Assembly (NCBI GenBank): GCA_017547995.1
Contig: JAFYNW010000225.1
Coordinates: forward strand, 1 to 11,778
Length of the DNA stretch: 11,778 bases
Source: Clostridia bacterium
GTDB lineage: Bacteria; Bacillota; Clostridia; Oscillospirales; Butyricicoccaceae
Reading direction: 5' to 3'
In this document: one piece after another, positions 1 through 7,449 of the stretch
Position numbering within the stretch: the first letter of the stretch is position 1
Layout of the letters: each line of letters begins with the position of its first letter
Notes under the pieces: model-generated
What the model was told of the DNA's origin: nothing
The model's database searches: none
What the model saw: only the letters and a program-made list of their open reading frames with translations
Translations under genes and position numbers: made by a program

Positions 1-306
1 GCTATGAGCGTATGCGACTATTTCAAGAATGAAATCGTTTACATCAACGTTATGGCTAATATGTCCGTTGACTGTGACTGCTGTGCAAAGGCTGAAGACC
101 CATGCATGAAGGATATCGGTATTCTCGCTTCCACAGACCCTATCGCTATCGACCAGGCTTGCCTCGACCTTGTTATCAATTCCGATGACCCTGGCAAGGA
201 ACACCTTCTCGAACGCATCAACTCCCGCAAGGGTATCATCACTGTTGATGCTGCTGAAGCTCTCGGTTTCGCAAGCCGTAAGTACGAGCTCATCGAAGTT
301 AAGTAA
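1..306 (+). CDS. DUF362 domain protein, C-terminal part (5' end outside window)
   Basis: The reading frame is open from base 1 and stops with TAA at 304-306, so this is the last ~101 residues of a longer protein. The tail contains the cysteine-rich stretch VDCDCCAKAEDPC followed by DIGILASTDPIAIDQACLDLV and, near the end, GFASRKYELIEV. This order is typical of the C-terminus of DUF362 proteins, many of which also carry 4Fe-4S ferredoxin motifs. No iron-sulfur motif can be checked here because the upstream part is missing. The ATG at base 4 is in frame but unlikely to be the start, since no ribosome binding site can be seen and the family is about 300 residues or more. Codon use is biased to C-ending and GGT/CGC-type codons, suggesting good expression. 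The biochemical role is not firmly known; a redox or metal-related function is inference. Confidence 0.85.
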   Translation, partial: AMSVCDYFKNEIVYINVMANMSVDCDCCAKAEDPCMKDIGILASTDPIAIDQACLDLVINSDDPGKEHLLERINSRKGIITVDAAEALGFASRKYELIEVK

Positions 307-328
307 GATATCTTAAACATAATAAATC

Positions 329-367
329 GGCGGTACCTGTCACTTTGAACGGGTATCGCCTTTTTTA
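329..367 (+). terminator. Rho-independent terminator of the DUF362 gene
   Basis: The arms GGCGGTACC (329-337) and GGTATCGCC (352-360) pair over nine positions with one G-T wobble, and T338-G351 can add a tenth wobble pair. The loop is about 12 bases and is followed by six T residues (361-366). It lies 22 bases after the stop codon, which separates this gene from the ABC operon downstream. Confidence 0.88.
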
Positions 368-369
368 TC

Positions 370-404
370 CGACCGATAAGACACGCCCCGCGACCGAACA
401 GACA
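370..404 (+). promoter_or_regulatory. Putative LytTR operator: two 14-bp direct repeats, 21-bp period
   Basis: The repeats are CGACCGATAAGACA (370-383) and CGACCGAACAGACA (391-404), identical at 12 of 14 positions. Their starts are exactly 21 bp apart, two helical turns, so they face the same side of the DNA. The inner 9-mers ACCGATAAG (372-380) and ACCGAACAG (393-401) are separated by 12 bp. This matches the known layout of LytTR sites (AgrA, ComE: 9-bp direct repeats with a ~12-bp spacer), and the first 9-mer matches 7 of 9 bases of the AgrA-type ACAGTTAAG. The third gene of the downstream operon encodes a LytTR regulator, so autoregulation is the natural inference. Binding itself is not shown by sequence. 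Confidence 0.65.
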
Positions 405-430
405 AAAATCAACATTTCCTCCTTTGCATT

Positions 431-439
431 TGCTATAAT
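431..439 (+). promoter_or_regulatory. Extended -10 promoter of the ABC-LytTR-DUF3021 operon, no clear -35
   Basis: TGCTATAAT (431-439) is a perfect extended -10 element. The place expected for a -35 with 17-bp spacing (411-416) reads AACATT, which does not resemble TTGACA. A strong -10 without a -35, with direct repeats ending about 30 bp upstream, is the usual look of an activator-dependent promoter. Transcription would start near 446, and the ribosome binding site AAGGAGG follows at 452-458. Confidence 0.7.
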
Positions 440-466
440 TGTAAACGTAATAAGGAGGATAATATT

Positions 467-1195
467 ATGAAGGCTATTGTGACAAAGGGGCTTGGCAAGC
501 GTTATGGAAATATCCTTGCGGTTGACGGGCTCGACCTTGAAATTGACCATGGCGAGCTCTTTTCCCTGCTGGGTGTAAACGGCGCCGGCAAGACCACGAC
601 TATAAAAATGCTGACCTGCCTTACTCAGCCTGACGAAGGTGATGCTCTTGTGGGCGGATATAGTATTACAAAGGAAGCTGACAAGGTGAAGGGTCTGATT
701 GGTGTATCTCCGCAGGAGACCGCCGTTGCGCCCAATCTTTCTGTTGAGGAAAATCTCAGACTTATATGCGGCATCCATGGATTTTCAAAAGAAAAGACGA
801 ATGCCAAGCTTGAGGAGCTTCGCGCTCAGTTTGCCCTTGATGAAGTATGGCACAGAAGGGCGGGCAAGCTTTCAGGCGGATGGCAAAGACGTGTAAGTAT
901 TGCCATGGCGCTCATCAGCGAGCCTGAGATTCTCTTTCTCGACGAGCCGACACTGGGACTTGACGTGCTTGCCAGACATGATTTATGGGACGTAATCCGT
1001 GCGCTCAAGGGCAAAATCACGATTATTCTGACGACTCATTATATGGAGGAGGCCGAGGCACTGTCCGACAGAATCGGCATTATGAAGGATGGACGACTTC
1101 TTGCCGTCGGCACTGCTGACCAGCTTAAGACTATAGCGAATACAGATGATTTTGAATCGGCTTTCGTGGCTATCGTAAAGGAGGGCATGATATGA
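467..1195 (+). CDS. ABC transporter ATP-binding protein (ABC-2/DrrA type)
   Basis: This 242-residue cytoplasmic ATPase would power an exporter together with the membrane protein encoded next. All nucleotide-binding motifs are present: Walker A GVNGAGKT (36-43), Q-loop Q83, signature LSGGW (135-139), Walker B ILFLDE (155-160) and switch histidine H191 in TTHYMEEAE. Tryptophan replaces the usual glutamine of LSGGQ, a variation often seen in the DrrA-like branch that works with ABC-2 permeases, so the domain should be active. The ATG at 467 is preceded by AAGGAGG at 452-458, with 8 bases between. It is the first gene of a four-gene operon and its stop overlaps the next start by four bases (ATGA at 1192-1195). 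Substrate is not predictable; peptide, drug or lipid-like export are options from family knowledge. Confidence 0.95.
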   Translation: MKAIVTKGLGKRYGNILAVDGLDLEIDHGELFSLLGVNGAGKTTTIKMLTCLTQPDEGDALVGGYSITKEADKVKGLIGVSPQETAVAPNLSVEENLRLICGIHGFSKEKTNAKLEELRAQFALDEVWHRRAGKLSGGWQRRVSIAMALISEPEILFLDEPTLGLDVLARHDLWDVIRALKGKITIILTTHYMEEAEALSDRIGIMKDGRLLAVGTADQLKTIANTDDFESAFVAIVKEGMI

Positions 1196-1923
1196 GAATG
1201 GTGACTTTTGCCAAAAGATGCGCCAAGGAAATGCTCCGTGACCCCGTGAATCTCTCATTCGGCCTTGGCTTTCCGCTGGTTTTGCTCGTGCTGCTCAGCG
1301 CGATTCAGGCGAATATTCCCGTGCCGTTGTTTGAAATAAACACGCTGACGCCGGGCATCACGGTATTCGGACTTTCGTTTATAACATTATTTTCTGCAAC
1401 GCTGATATCGAAGGACAGAGAAAGTGCCTTTCTGCAGAGGCTTTACACAACACCGCTCAGGGCGAGTGATTTTATTCTCGGTTACATGCTTCCGCTTTTG
1501 CCTCTCGCACTCGGGCAGGCATTCGTCTGCTATCTTTTTGCTATAATGCTCGGTCTTGGCTTTGGCATCAACGTGCTTTATGCCGTCATCGGCGCTATTC
1601 CTATGGCAGTTTTCAACATCGCTCTCGGGCTTCTGTGTGGCAGTATTCTTGGTGTAAAGCAGGTGGGCGGTGTGTGCGGCGCTTTGCTGACAAATCTTTC
1701 GGCATGGTTTTCGGGCGTGTGGTTTGACCTGAATCTTGTGGGCGGCGCTTTCAGGAAAATTGCCAATATTTTGCCTTTCGTCCATGCAGCCGAGCTTGAA
1801 AAAGCATTATTCAGCGGCAATTTCGACGTGGCATCAGAGCATATTCTGCCCGTTATAATATACGCTGTGCTTACAACGGCAGTGGCCGTGGCTTGTTTCC
1901 TCAGGCAAATGAATAAACAGTAA
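1192..1923 (+). CDS. ABC-2 type transporter permease
   Basis: This 243-residue integral membrane protein has six likely membrane helices at about 21-40, 54-73, 98-122, 128-153, 157-178 and 217-237. Between helices 2 and 3 lies KDRESAFLQRLYTTPLRASD (74-93), the cytoplasmic coupling-helix region characteristic of ABC-2 permeases. With one permease gene and one ATPase gene the transporter is presumably a homodimer of each. The start at 1192 overlaps the ATPase stop and uses a Shine-Dalgarno-like AAAGGAGGG at 1177-1185; a second in-frame ATG at 1198 is possible. The next gene's ribosome binding site overlaps this gene's stop codon, so translation is probably coupled along the operon. The exported substrate is unknown. 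Confidence 0.92.
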   Translation: MRMVTFAKRCAKEMLRDPVNLSFGLGFPLVLLVLLSAIQANIPVPLFEINTLTPGITVFGLSFITLFSATLISKDRESAFLQRLYTTPLRASDFILGYMLPLLPLALGQAFVCYLFAIMLGLGFGINVLYAVIGAIPMAVFNIALGLLCGSILGVKQVGGVCGALLTNLSAWFSGVWFDLNLVGGAFRKIANILPFVHAAELEKALFSGNFDVASEHILPVIIYAVLTTAVAVACFLRQMNKQ

Positions 1924-1934
1924 GGACTGATTCA

Positions 1935-2378
1935 ATGAAATATAAGCTTATTATCGACAAGGATGCGGAGGAAGAAATAATCGCCGTCGTACACTCTCCT
2001 TCCTCGCTGACCGAGCAGATTGAAAATCTCGTCTGCAGCTTTTCAGGGGATGATTTTATTATGGGATATGGTGATGATGAGATGCGAAGGCTGAGCTACT
2101 CCGAAATCGAATGCATCACTATAATCGACCGAAAGGTCATCGCTATTGACACAGAGGGCAACCACTACCGCATTCAGGACAGACTGCGTGATTTAGAGGA
2201 TATTCTGCCATCTTATTTCATACGCATCAATAAATCCACTCTTGCAAACGAGCATCGTATTGCCCGTTTTGATGCGGCTTTCAGCGGTGGTGTGGATGCG
2301 GTTTTCAGATGCGGATACCGTGAATACGTTTCCAGACGTTGCTTTGCCGAAATCAGAAGGAGGTATGAGGGAATATGA
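1935..2378 (+). CDS. Stand-alone LytTR family transcriptional regulator
   Basis: The protein has 147 residues. Residues ~45-145 form a LytTR DNA-binding domain: the stretch YRIQDRLRDLEDILPSYFIR (78-97) leads into INKSTLANEHRI, and the end is YREYVSRRCFAEIRRRYEG. Instead of a phospho-acceptor receiver domain there are only about 40 N-terminal residues, so it is not a classical response regulator like AgrA. Such short LytTR proteins are commonly encoded beside DUF3021 membrane proteins, as here, where the downstream start overlaps this stop (ATGA at 2375-2378). The ATG at 1935 is preceded by AAGGA (1922-1926), which overlaps the permease stop. The inferred role is to control its own operon through the direct repeats at 370-404, with activity set by the membrane partner. 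Confidence 0.93.
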   Translation: MKYKLIIDKDAEEEIIAVVHSPSSLTEQIENLVCSFSGDDFIMGYGDDEMRRLSYSEIECITIIDRKVIAIDTEGNHYRIQDRLRDLEDILPSYFIRINKSTLANEHRIARFDAAFSGGVDAVFRCGYREYVSRRCFAEIRRRYEGI

Positions 2379-2818
2379 GAAAGAACGTGATGGAGTTTAT
2401 CCACCGTGGGCTTGTGGCCTGCGGTTTTGTGCCACTGATTCTTGTGATTTTATACCTTATTATGCAGCATCAGGGCATTTTGCAGGTGCTGACTGTAAAC
2501 GAAGTCTGCCTGAGCATTATCTCGCTCTCGCTCCTGGCATTTATTGCAGGCGGGATGAACGTTATTTATCAGGTTGAGCAGATTCCGCTTATGCTGGCTG
2601 TGCTGATTCACGGCGGTGTGCTTTACGTCAGCTACCTTGCCACTTATCTCGTCAACGACTGGCTTGAATGGGGCACCATGCCCGTTATGGTCTTCACCGC
2701 GATTTTCGTGCTGGGTTACCTTGCCGTGTGGGCTGTTATTTATTGCACTACGCGGAAGAAAACCGCTCAGCTCAATGAAATGCTCAAAAAGAAACAGCAG
2801 GCCAACGATATTGAATAG
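2375..2818 (+). CDS. DUF3021 family membrane protein, likely partner of the LytTR regulator
   Basis: The protein has 147 residues and four predicted membrane helices at about 11-30, 43-66, 70-93 and 103-124. A short basic/polar cytoplasmic tail (RKKTAQLNEMLKKKQQ, about 127-142) follows. Topology, length and position directly after a LytTR gene fit DUF3021. AAGGAGG at 2357-2363 lies 11 bases before the start, and a second weaker GAGGGA is closer. The four-base overlap with the regulator gene suggests a fixed ratio of the two proteins. In streptococcal LytTR regulatory systems a co-encoded membrane protein holds the regulator inactive; applying that role here is inference. No catalytic motif is visible, and the signal it may sense is unknown. 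Confidence 0.87.
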   Translation: MRKNVMEFIHRGLVACGFVPLILVILYLIMQHQGILQVLTVNEVCLSIISLSLLAFIAGGMNVIYQVEQIPLMLAVLIHGGVLYVSYLATYLVNDWLEWGTMPVMVFTAIFVLGYLAVWAVIYCTTRKKTAQLNEMLKKKQQANDIE

Positions 2819-2826
2819 CCATTCAG

Positions 2827-2855
2827 GGACCATCTGTTTTAGGGTGGTCCTTTTT
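2827..2855 (+). terminator. Rho-independent terminator of the ABC-LytTR-DUF3021 operon
   Basis: GGACCATC (2827-2834) pairs with GGTGGTCC (2843-2850) over eight positions with one G-T wobble. The loop is 8 bases (2835-2842) and five T residues follow. It starts eight bases after the DUF3021 stop and ends the operon before the sbcD promoter. Confidence 0.9.
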
Positions 2856-2861
2856 GCACAC

Positions 2862-2890
2862 TTGCAATTTTACGTAAAATGTGGTAAAAT
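2862..2890 (+). promoter_or_regulatory. sbcDC promoter with palindrome in the spacer
   Basis: TTGCAA (2862-2867), a 17-bp spacer and TAAAAT (2885-2890), preceded by TGG, form a good extended -10 sigma-A promoter. The perfect 14-bp palindrome ATTTTACGTAAAAT (2867-2880) fills most of the spacer and touches the -35, a classic place for a repressor. I see no LexA-type GAAC...GTTC box, so SOS control is not supported. Confidence 0.7.
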
Positions 2891-2923
2891 TTCATTAAAA
2901 TAATCCTTAAAAGGAGCTTTAAG

Positions 2924-4060
2924 ATGAAGTTTATACATCTTTCCGACCTGCATATCGGCAAGAGACTCAACGAGTTCTCTTTTCTGCCCGATCAGGAATA
3001 TATACTCGCTCAAATTACAGAAATTGTAAAAAATGAGCAGGCTGATGCCGTGCTTATTGCAGGCGACGTCTACGACAAATCTGTGCCTAGTGCAGAGGCT
3101 GTTGCACTTTTCGACCGCTTCTTATCCGGTATTACAGCCGTATGCAATGATATTTTCATTATCAGCGGAAACCACGATTCCCCTGAAAGAATCGCATTCG
3201 GTTCCCATATTATGGAAAAAAGTGGCGTGCATCTTTCCCCTGTTTACAGCGGAAGCATTGCAAAAACTATGCTTGACGATGGCAAAACAAAGGTGAACGT
3301 ATATATGCTTCCTTTTGTAAAGCCTGCAAACGTACGCAGATTTTTCCCGGATAATTCCATCGAAAGCTATACTGATGCCATCGGTACTGCCATTGATAAT
3401 ATGGAAATAAACGTAAATGAAATCAATTTGCTTGTGACACATCAGTTTGTCACGGGTGCTTCTGTCTGCGATTCGGAAGAGCATTCTGTGGGCGGTACGG
3501 ACAATGTAAACGGCGAGGTTTTCTCCTGCTTTGATTACGTGGCTCTCGGCCATATTCACTCTCCGCAGAACGTGGGAAGTGAGCGTATCAGATATTCAGG
3601 TACGCCGCTGAAATACTCGTTTTCCGAAGCAAAACACAACAAATCTGTGACTGTTATCGATATACAGAGCAAGGATGAAATTACAGTTTCTTCCATTCCT
3701 CTCACACCGCTTCGCGACCTACGCGAAATCAGGGGCAAATATGACGATATCATGCTCAAGAGCAATTACGAGGGCACAAACCGTGAGGATTACGTACACG
3801 TCATCCTGACTGACGAGGACGATATTCCTGATGCGATGGCGCGCCTGAGGGTTGTTTATCCTAACGTTATGAAGATTACCTACGATAATATGCGTACCAG
3901 AAATTCCCAGCAGATTGATGCTGATTCCGATATTTCATCCAAGAGTCCGTTCCAGCTTTTCGGCGAATTCTATAAAAAGCAGAATGGTACTGACCTCAAT
4001 GATGAGCAGGAAAAATATATTGAAAAACTTATTGAATCTATATGGGAGGGCAGAAAATGA
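2924..4060 (+). CDS. sbcD: Exonuclease subunit SbcD (Mre11-type)
   Basis: This 378-residue metallophosphoesterase is the nuclease half of the SbcCD complex, which cuts hairpins and blocked double-strand ends during DNA repair and replication. The metal-binding motifs are all visible: SDLHIG with D8 and H10, GDVYD at 47-51 (D48), GNHD at 82-85, H173 in VTHQF, and GHIH at 209-212. The C-terminal part (about 260-378) is the capping/SbcC-binding region, including FQLFGEFYKKQNG near 343-355. The start ATG at 2924 is seven bases after AAGGAG (2911-2916). The stop codon overlaps the sbcC start (ATGA at 4057-4060), which fits assembly of the two subunits into one complex. Length is normal for the family. 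Confidence 0.97.
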   Translation: MKFIHLSDLHIGKRLNEFSFLPDQEYILAQITEIVKNEQADAVLIAGDVYDKSVPSAEAVALFDRFLSGITAVCNDIFIISGNHDSPERIAFGSHIMEKSGVHLSPVYSGSIAKTMLDDGKTKVNVYMLPFVKPANVRRFFPDNSIESYTDAIGTAIDNMEINVNEINLLVTHQFVTGASVCDSEEHSVGGTDNVNGEVFSCFDYVALGHIHSPQNVGSERIRYSGTPLKYSFSEAKHNKSVTVIDIQSKDEITVSSIPLTPLRDLREIRGKYDDIMLKSNYEGTNREDYVHVILTDEDDIPDAMARLRVVYPNVMKITYDNMRTRNSQQIDADSDISSKSPFQLFGEFYKKQNGTDLNDEQEKYIEKLIESIWEGRK

Positions 4061-6819
4061 GACCTGTAAAACTTACTGTTTCCGCCTTCGGTCCTTATGC
4101 GGGACATACTGTCATCGATATGGACAAGCTGGGAAAAGATGGGATTTATCTCATCACCGGTGACACAGGCGCCGGCAAGACTACCATCTTTGACGCCATC
4201 ACCTTCGCGCTTTTCGGCGAGGCAAGCGGCGACAACCGTCAGCCTTCCATGCTCCGCTCCAAGTATGCCGATGGTGATATTCCTACCTTTGTCGAGCTTG
4301 TTTTCTCCTATCGCGGACTGGAATATACTGTAAAAAGAAACCCTGACTATGATAGACCAGCAAAGCGTGTTTCCAAAAGCGGCAAGGATACCACAAAACA
4401 GACTGCCGATGCAACGCTCACCCTTCCTGACGGCTCCGTTGTAACAAAAGTCAGGGATGTGAACAGTAAAATCCACGATATTCTCGGCATTGACAGAAAT
4501 CAGTTTTCACAGATTTCCATGATTGCTCAGGGCGACTTCCTCAAGCTTCTCCTTGCTGATACTAAGGACAGACAGGCCATTTTCCGTCAGATTTTCAACA
4601 CCTCTCTTTATCAGACTCTGCAGGACAGAATCAAGGCTGACCTGAGCGACGTCAACCGCAAGTATGATGCTGAAAAGCTGAGCATCAGCCAGTATATCAG
4701 TGGTATCATCGGCGATGGTGAGCAGGTTGCTCTTGCCAAAGACGGAGGCATGACACTGGAGGATACCTGTAATTTATTGGAAAATATAATCGACGCAGAC
4801 GGCCTTTTTGAAGGCAAGCTCAGCCGTGTTTCAAGCAGAATTGCAAGATATAGCGAGAACATCAATACTCGTCTCACGAAGGGCAATGAATGCCAGAAAC
4901 TGGAAGAAAATCTTGCAGGACACAGACAGGTTTACGACAAGACTTCTGCCCTTTATCAGCTTGATAAGGCACATCTTGACGAGCTTTCAAGCCATAAGGA
5001 TGAAACAGAATCACTCACCAATGCCACTGCGGCTATCGAGGCTTCCCTTCCTGGTTACGACGAGCTTGAATCAGCGTTAAACTCCCATAAAAACAACATC
5101 AGTAAAGCAATTGACCTTGACAGAGTTATCAAGGCTCAGATGGTAAAAAAGCAGGAAACAAGTCAGCTCCTTGAGGTTCTCAAATGCGAATCTGCTTCCC
5201 TTGAAGGTGCAGGGGCTTCCGTTGAAAAGCTTCACGGCAAGATGGCCCTGCTCTGTGACGAAATCAAGGATATAAACGCTCTCATCGACGACATCAAAAA
5301 ATGTAATAAGATGGAAAAAGAGTACAACGCGGCAAGAAACGAATATCTCCTTGCCCGTGATAGTGCTGACCAACTTACTGCTCTTTATAACGCGAAAAAT
5401 AAAGCCTTTCTCGACGGTCAGGCAGGTGTGCTTGCATCCACTCTTACCGATGGTGCGCCATGTCCTGTTTGCGGCTCGCTGAGCCACCCTTCCCCTGCTG
5501 ATATTTCCGAAAACGTGCCGAGTGAAGCGGCTTTGAAAAAAGCAAAGGACGATGCAGACAAGGCAAATTCCGTCCTCAACATGCTCAGTGAAAAAGCCGG
5601 CAAGCTGAAGGGTATTTATGAAAATCAGCGTAAGACTATCGATGATAAGACTCAGCAGATTCTTGGTGAGTCTTTGAGTGATAACACAAATATGCAACTT
5701 GTCGGTCTGCTCACCGATAAAATCAGTGAAAAGAGCGATATTGAGGCGAAGATTGCTCTTGAAGAAGGAAAAATTAAGCGCAGAAAGGAAATTTCCGCAC
5801 TTATTCCACAGACCGAATCCGACCTTGAGTCGACTGACAGACGAATTCTTCAGCTCAATACTGATATGGCTTCTGCACAGACTGCGGCAAAGGCGGCCGA
5901 AGAAAGCATTGCACTTCTCCGCGAAAAGCTTAGCTACTCAAGCAAAAACGAGGCTGTTGCACAGCGTGATGCTCTTGTAAGCATGAAAACCCAGATGCAA
6001 AGTCAGCTTGAAGCGGCTGAAAAGAATTGCCGTGACAAGGAAACTCAGCTTGCATCTCTCCGCGGACAGATTTCTCAGCTTGAAAATCAGCTTGAAAATG
6101 CCGAAAAAATCGACGTTTATGCGCTCAATCGCCGCAAGACTGTCTTAAGACACAGGCAGGACAGAATCAACGCGCTGATCAAGGACGTACATCACAGAAT
6201 CACTTCCAACCGCACTTCCCTCAACAATATCCGCGATAAGTCAGAAAGCCTTTCGGCGCTCGAAAAACAGCTTATCTGGATGCGCGCTCTTTCCAACACA
6301 GCCAACGGCAATATTTCCGGCCAGGAAAAAATCATGCTTGAAACTTATATCCAGATGACCTATTTCGACCGTATCATTGCCCGTGCGAATACCCGTTTGC
6401 TTCTTATGACGGGCGGACAGTACGAGCTTCGCAGAACGAGCGTGGCGGCAAACAACCGCTCGCAGAGTGGTCTTGAGCTTGACGTTATCGACCATTACAA
6501 CGGCACAAACCGCTCTGTACGCACGCTTTCGGGTGGCGAAAGTTTCAAGGCTTCCCTTTCTCTTGCTCTCGGTCTTTCCGATGAGATACAGAGCAATGCG
6601 GGCGGCATAAAGCTGGACACAATGTTTGTCGACGAAGGCTTCGGCTCTCTCGACGAGGAATCCCTCAGTCAGGCTATCAGGGCGCTGATGAGCATCTCGG
6701 AAAGCAACCGTCTTGTTGGTATTATATCCCACGTAGGCGAGCTCAAGAGCAAAATTGACAAGCAGATTGTCGTTACAAAATCGCAGGCAGGCGGCAGTAA
6801 GGTCAATATTGTATTATAA
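4057..6819 (+). CDS. sbcC: Exonuclease subunit SbcC (Rad50-type SMC-like ATPase)
   Basis: With the start chosen here the protein has 920 residues. It supplies ATP-driven DNA binding and tethering for SbcD. Walker A is GDTGAGKT (35-42), reached from the typical N-terminus MRPVKLTVSAFGPYAG. Long charged, heptad-like coiled coils run from about 180 to 770 and are split at the middle by the zinc hook CPVC (469-472), where two molecules dimerise. The C-terminal ATPase half has signature LSGGE (824-828), Walker B and D-loop MFVDEGFGSLD (856-866) and switch H892. It is shorter than the E. coli and Bacillus proteins (over 1,000 residues), through shorter arms rather than missing motifs. An ATG 15 bases upstream (4042) is in frame, but GGGAGGG (4044-4050) fits as ribosome binding site for 4057, which also gives the usual overlap with sbcD. 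Confidence 0.96.
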   Translation: MRPVKLTVSAFGPYAGHTVIDMDKLGKDGIYLITGDTGAGKTTIFDAITFALFGEASGDNRQPSMLRSKYADGDIPTFVELVFSYRGLEYTVKRNPDYDRPAKRVSKSGKDTTKQTADATLTLPDGSVVTKVRDVNSKIHDILGIDRNQFSQISMIAQGDFLKLLLADTKDRQAIFRQIFNTSLYQTLQDRIKADLSDVNRKYDAEKLSISQYISGIIGDGEQVALAKDGGMTLEDTCNLLENIIDADGLFEGKLSRVSSRIARYSENINTRLTKGNECQKLEENLAGHRQVYDKTSALYQLDKAHLDELSSHKDETESLTNATAAIEASLPGYDELESALNSHKNNISKAIDLDRVIKAQMVKKQETSQLLEVLKCESASLEGAGASVEKLHGKMALLCDEIKDINALIDDIKKCNKMEKEYNAARNEYLLARDSADQLTALYNAKNKAFLDGQAGVLASTLTDGAPCPVCGSLSHPSPADISENVPSEAALKKAKDDADKANSVLNMLSEKAGKLKGIYENQRKTIDDKTQQILGESLSDNTNMQLVGLLTDKISEKSDIEAKIALEEGKIKRRKEISALIPQTESDLESTDRRILQLNTDMASAQTAAKAAEESIALLREKLSYSSKNEAVAQRDALVSMKTQMQSQLEAAEKNCRDKETQLASLRGQISQLENQLENAEKIDVYALNRRKTVLRHRQDRINALIKDVHHRITSNRTSLNNIRDKSESLSALEKQLIWMRALSNTANGNISGQEKIMLETYIQMTYFDRIIARANTRLLLMTGGQYELRRTSVAANNRSQSGLELDVIDHYNGTNRSVRTLSGGESFKASLSLALGLSDEIQSNAGGIKLDTMFVDEGFGSLDEESLSQAIRALMSISESNRLVGIISHVGELKSKIDKQIVVTKSQAGGSKVNIVL

Positions 6820-6832
6820 TTCAATACATAAG

Positions 6833-6863
6833 AAAAAGGCAGGATATCCTGCCTTTTATTTTT
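6833..6863. terminator. Bidirectional terminator between convergent genes
   Basis: GGCAGGATATCCTGCC (6838-6853) is a perfect palindrome flanked by A residues on the left (6833-6837) and T residues on the right (6854-6857, then 6859-6863). It can therefore stop transcription from both strands: sbcC from the left and the histidine phosphatase gene from the right. The RNA hairpin would have about ten pairs and a four-base loop. On the minus strand it begins only four bases after the phosphatase stop codon. Confidence 0.93.
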
Positions 6864-7437
6864 ACATTCTTTCCCAGTTTAATCTGTACTGTTCAATACC
6901 TTTACATTCCCCGTTTTCAAAGGTCATAACCACAATCCAAGGAAGCACTCTGCGGATTTTCATAAAATCCGTATAGCCGAAGGATTTATCGTAGTAATTG
7001 ACGATTGTGGAGAGGGCTGTGCCGTGTGTACCGATGGCAATATTCTTGCCCTCGAAGCGTTTCAGGACGTCTTTCAGGGCATTTATATTGCGCTCCTGCA
7101 CCTCGCGGAGACATTCGCCCGTTTCAAGCTTATACTCAAAATCTGCCCACTGCATTTCAGCAAATCCCGGGAAGTCATCAACGTAGGTATCGCAGATTTT
7201 ACGCTCACGGAAGTCGTATACCGTTTCCACCTCAACCCCGATTGTGCTTGCAAAATAATCCACAGTATCAAACGAGCGCTGATATGGACTGGACAAAACT
7301 GCCGCGATTTCCTTGTCTTTGAGGAAGTTTGCGACGTGGTGCGTGTCGCCTCTGCCCTTTTCTGTCAGGGCACGGTTGACGGCGTCAAGGTCGTTGTAAT
7401 CGGGCTCAGCGTGACGGATAAAATAAACCTTTGTCAT
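6862..7437 (-). CDS. Histidine phosphatase family protein (phosphoglycerate mutase-like)
   Basis: This 191-residue cytoplasmic protein belongs to the branch-1 histidine phosphatase superfamily. The catalytic motif RHAEP (R8, H9, E11) is at the N-terminus, SSPYQRS with R54 follows, E78 lies in DFRERK as probable acid, and the second histidine H138 is in GTHG (136-139). All core catalytic residues are thus present. The family acts on small phosphorylated metabolites or, less often, proteins; the substrate cannot be told from this sequence, and a metabolic mutase is unlikely given the short phosphatase-like length. AAAGGAGG lies seven bases before the ATG. The gene is last in a three-gene minus-strand operon, 12 bases after the kinase-like gene. 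Confidence 0.92.
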   Translation of the reverse strand: MTKVYFIRHAEPDYNDLDAVNRALTEKGRGDTHHVANFLKDKEIAAVLSSPYQRSFDTVDYFASTIGVEVETVYDFRERKICDTYVDDFPGFAEMQWADFEYKLETGECLREVQERNINALKDVLKRFEGKNIAIGTHGTALSTIVNYYDKSFGYTDFMKIRRVLPWIVVMTFENGECKGIEQYRLNWERM

Positions 7438-7449
7438 ATTTTGCCTCCT

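Noticed and set aside
2856..2923. LexA/SOS box upstream of sbcD
   Set aside because: No GAAC...GTTC-type sequence is present; the palindrome there has a different sequence.
4042..4057. Upstream ATG as start of sbcC
   Set aside because: The GGGAGGG just after it serves the ATG at 4057, and family N-termini begin at MRPVKL.
5077..5697. Minus-strand open frame of 206 codons inside sbcC
   Set aside because: It lies opposite the coiled-coil and zinc-hook region of an intact sbcC; no motif or start signal supports it.
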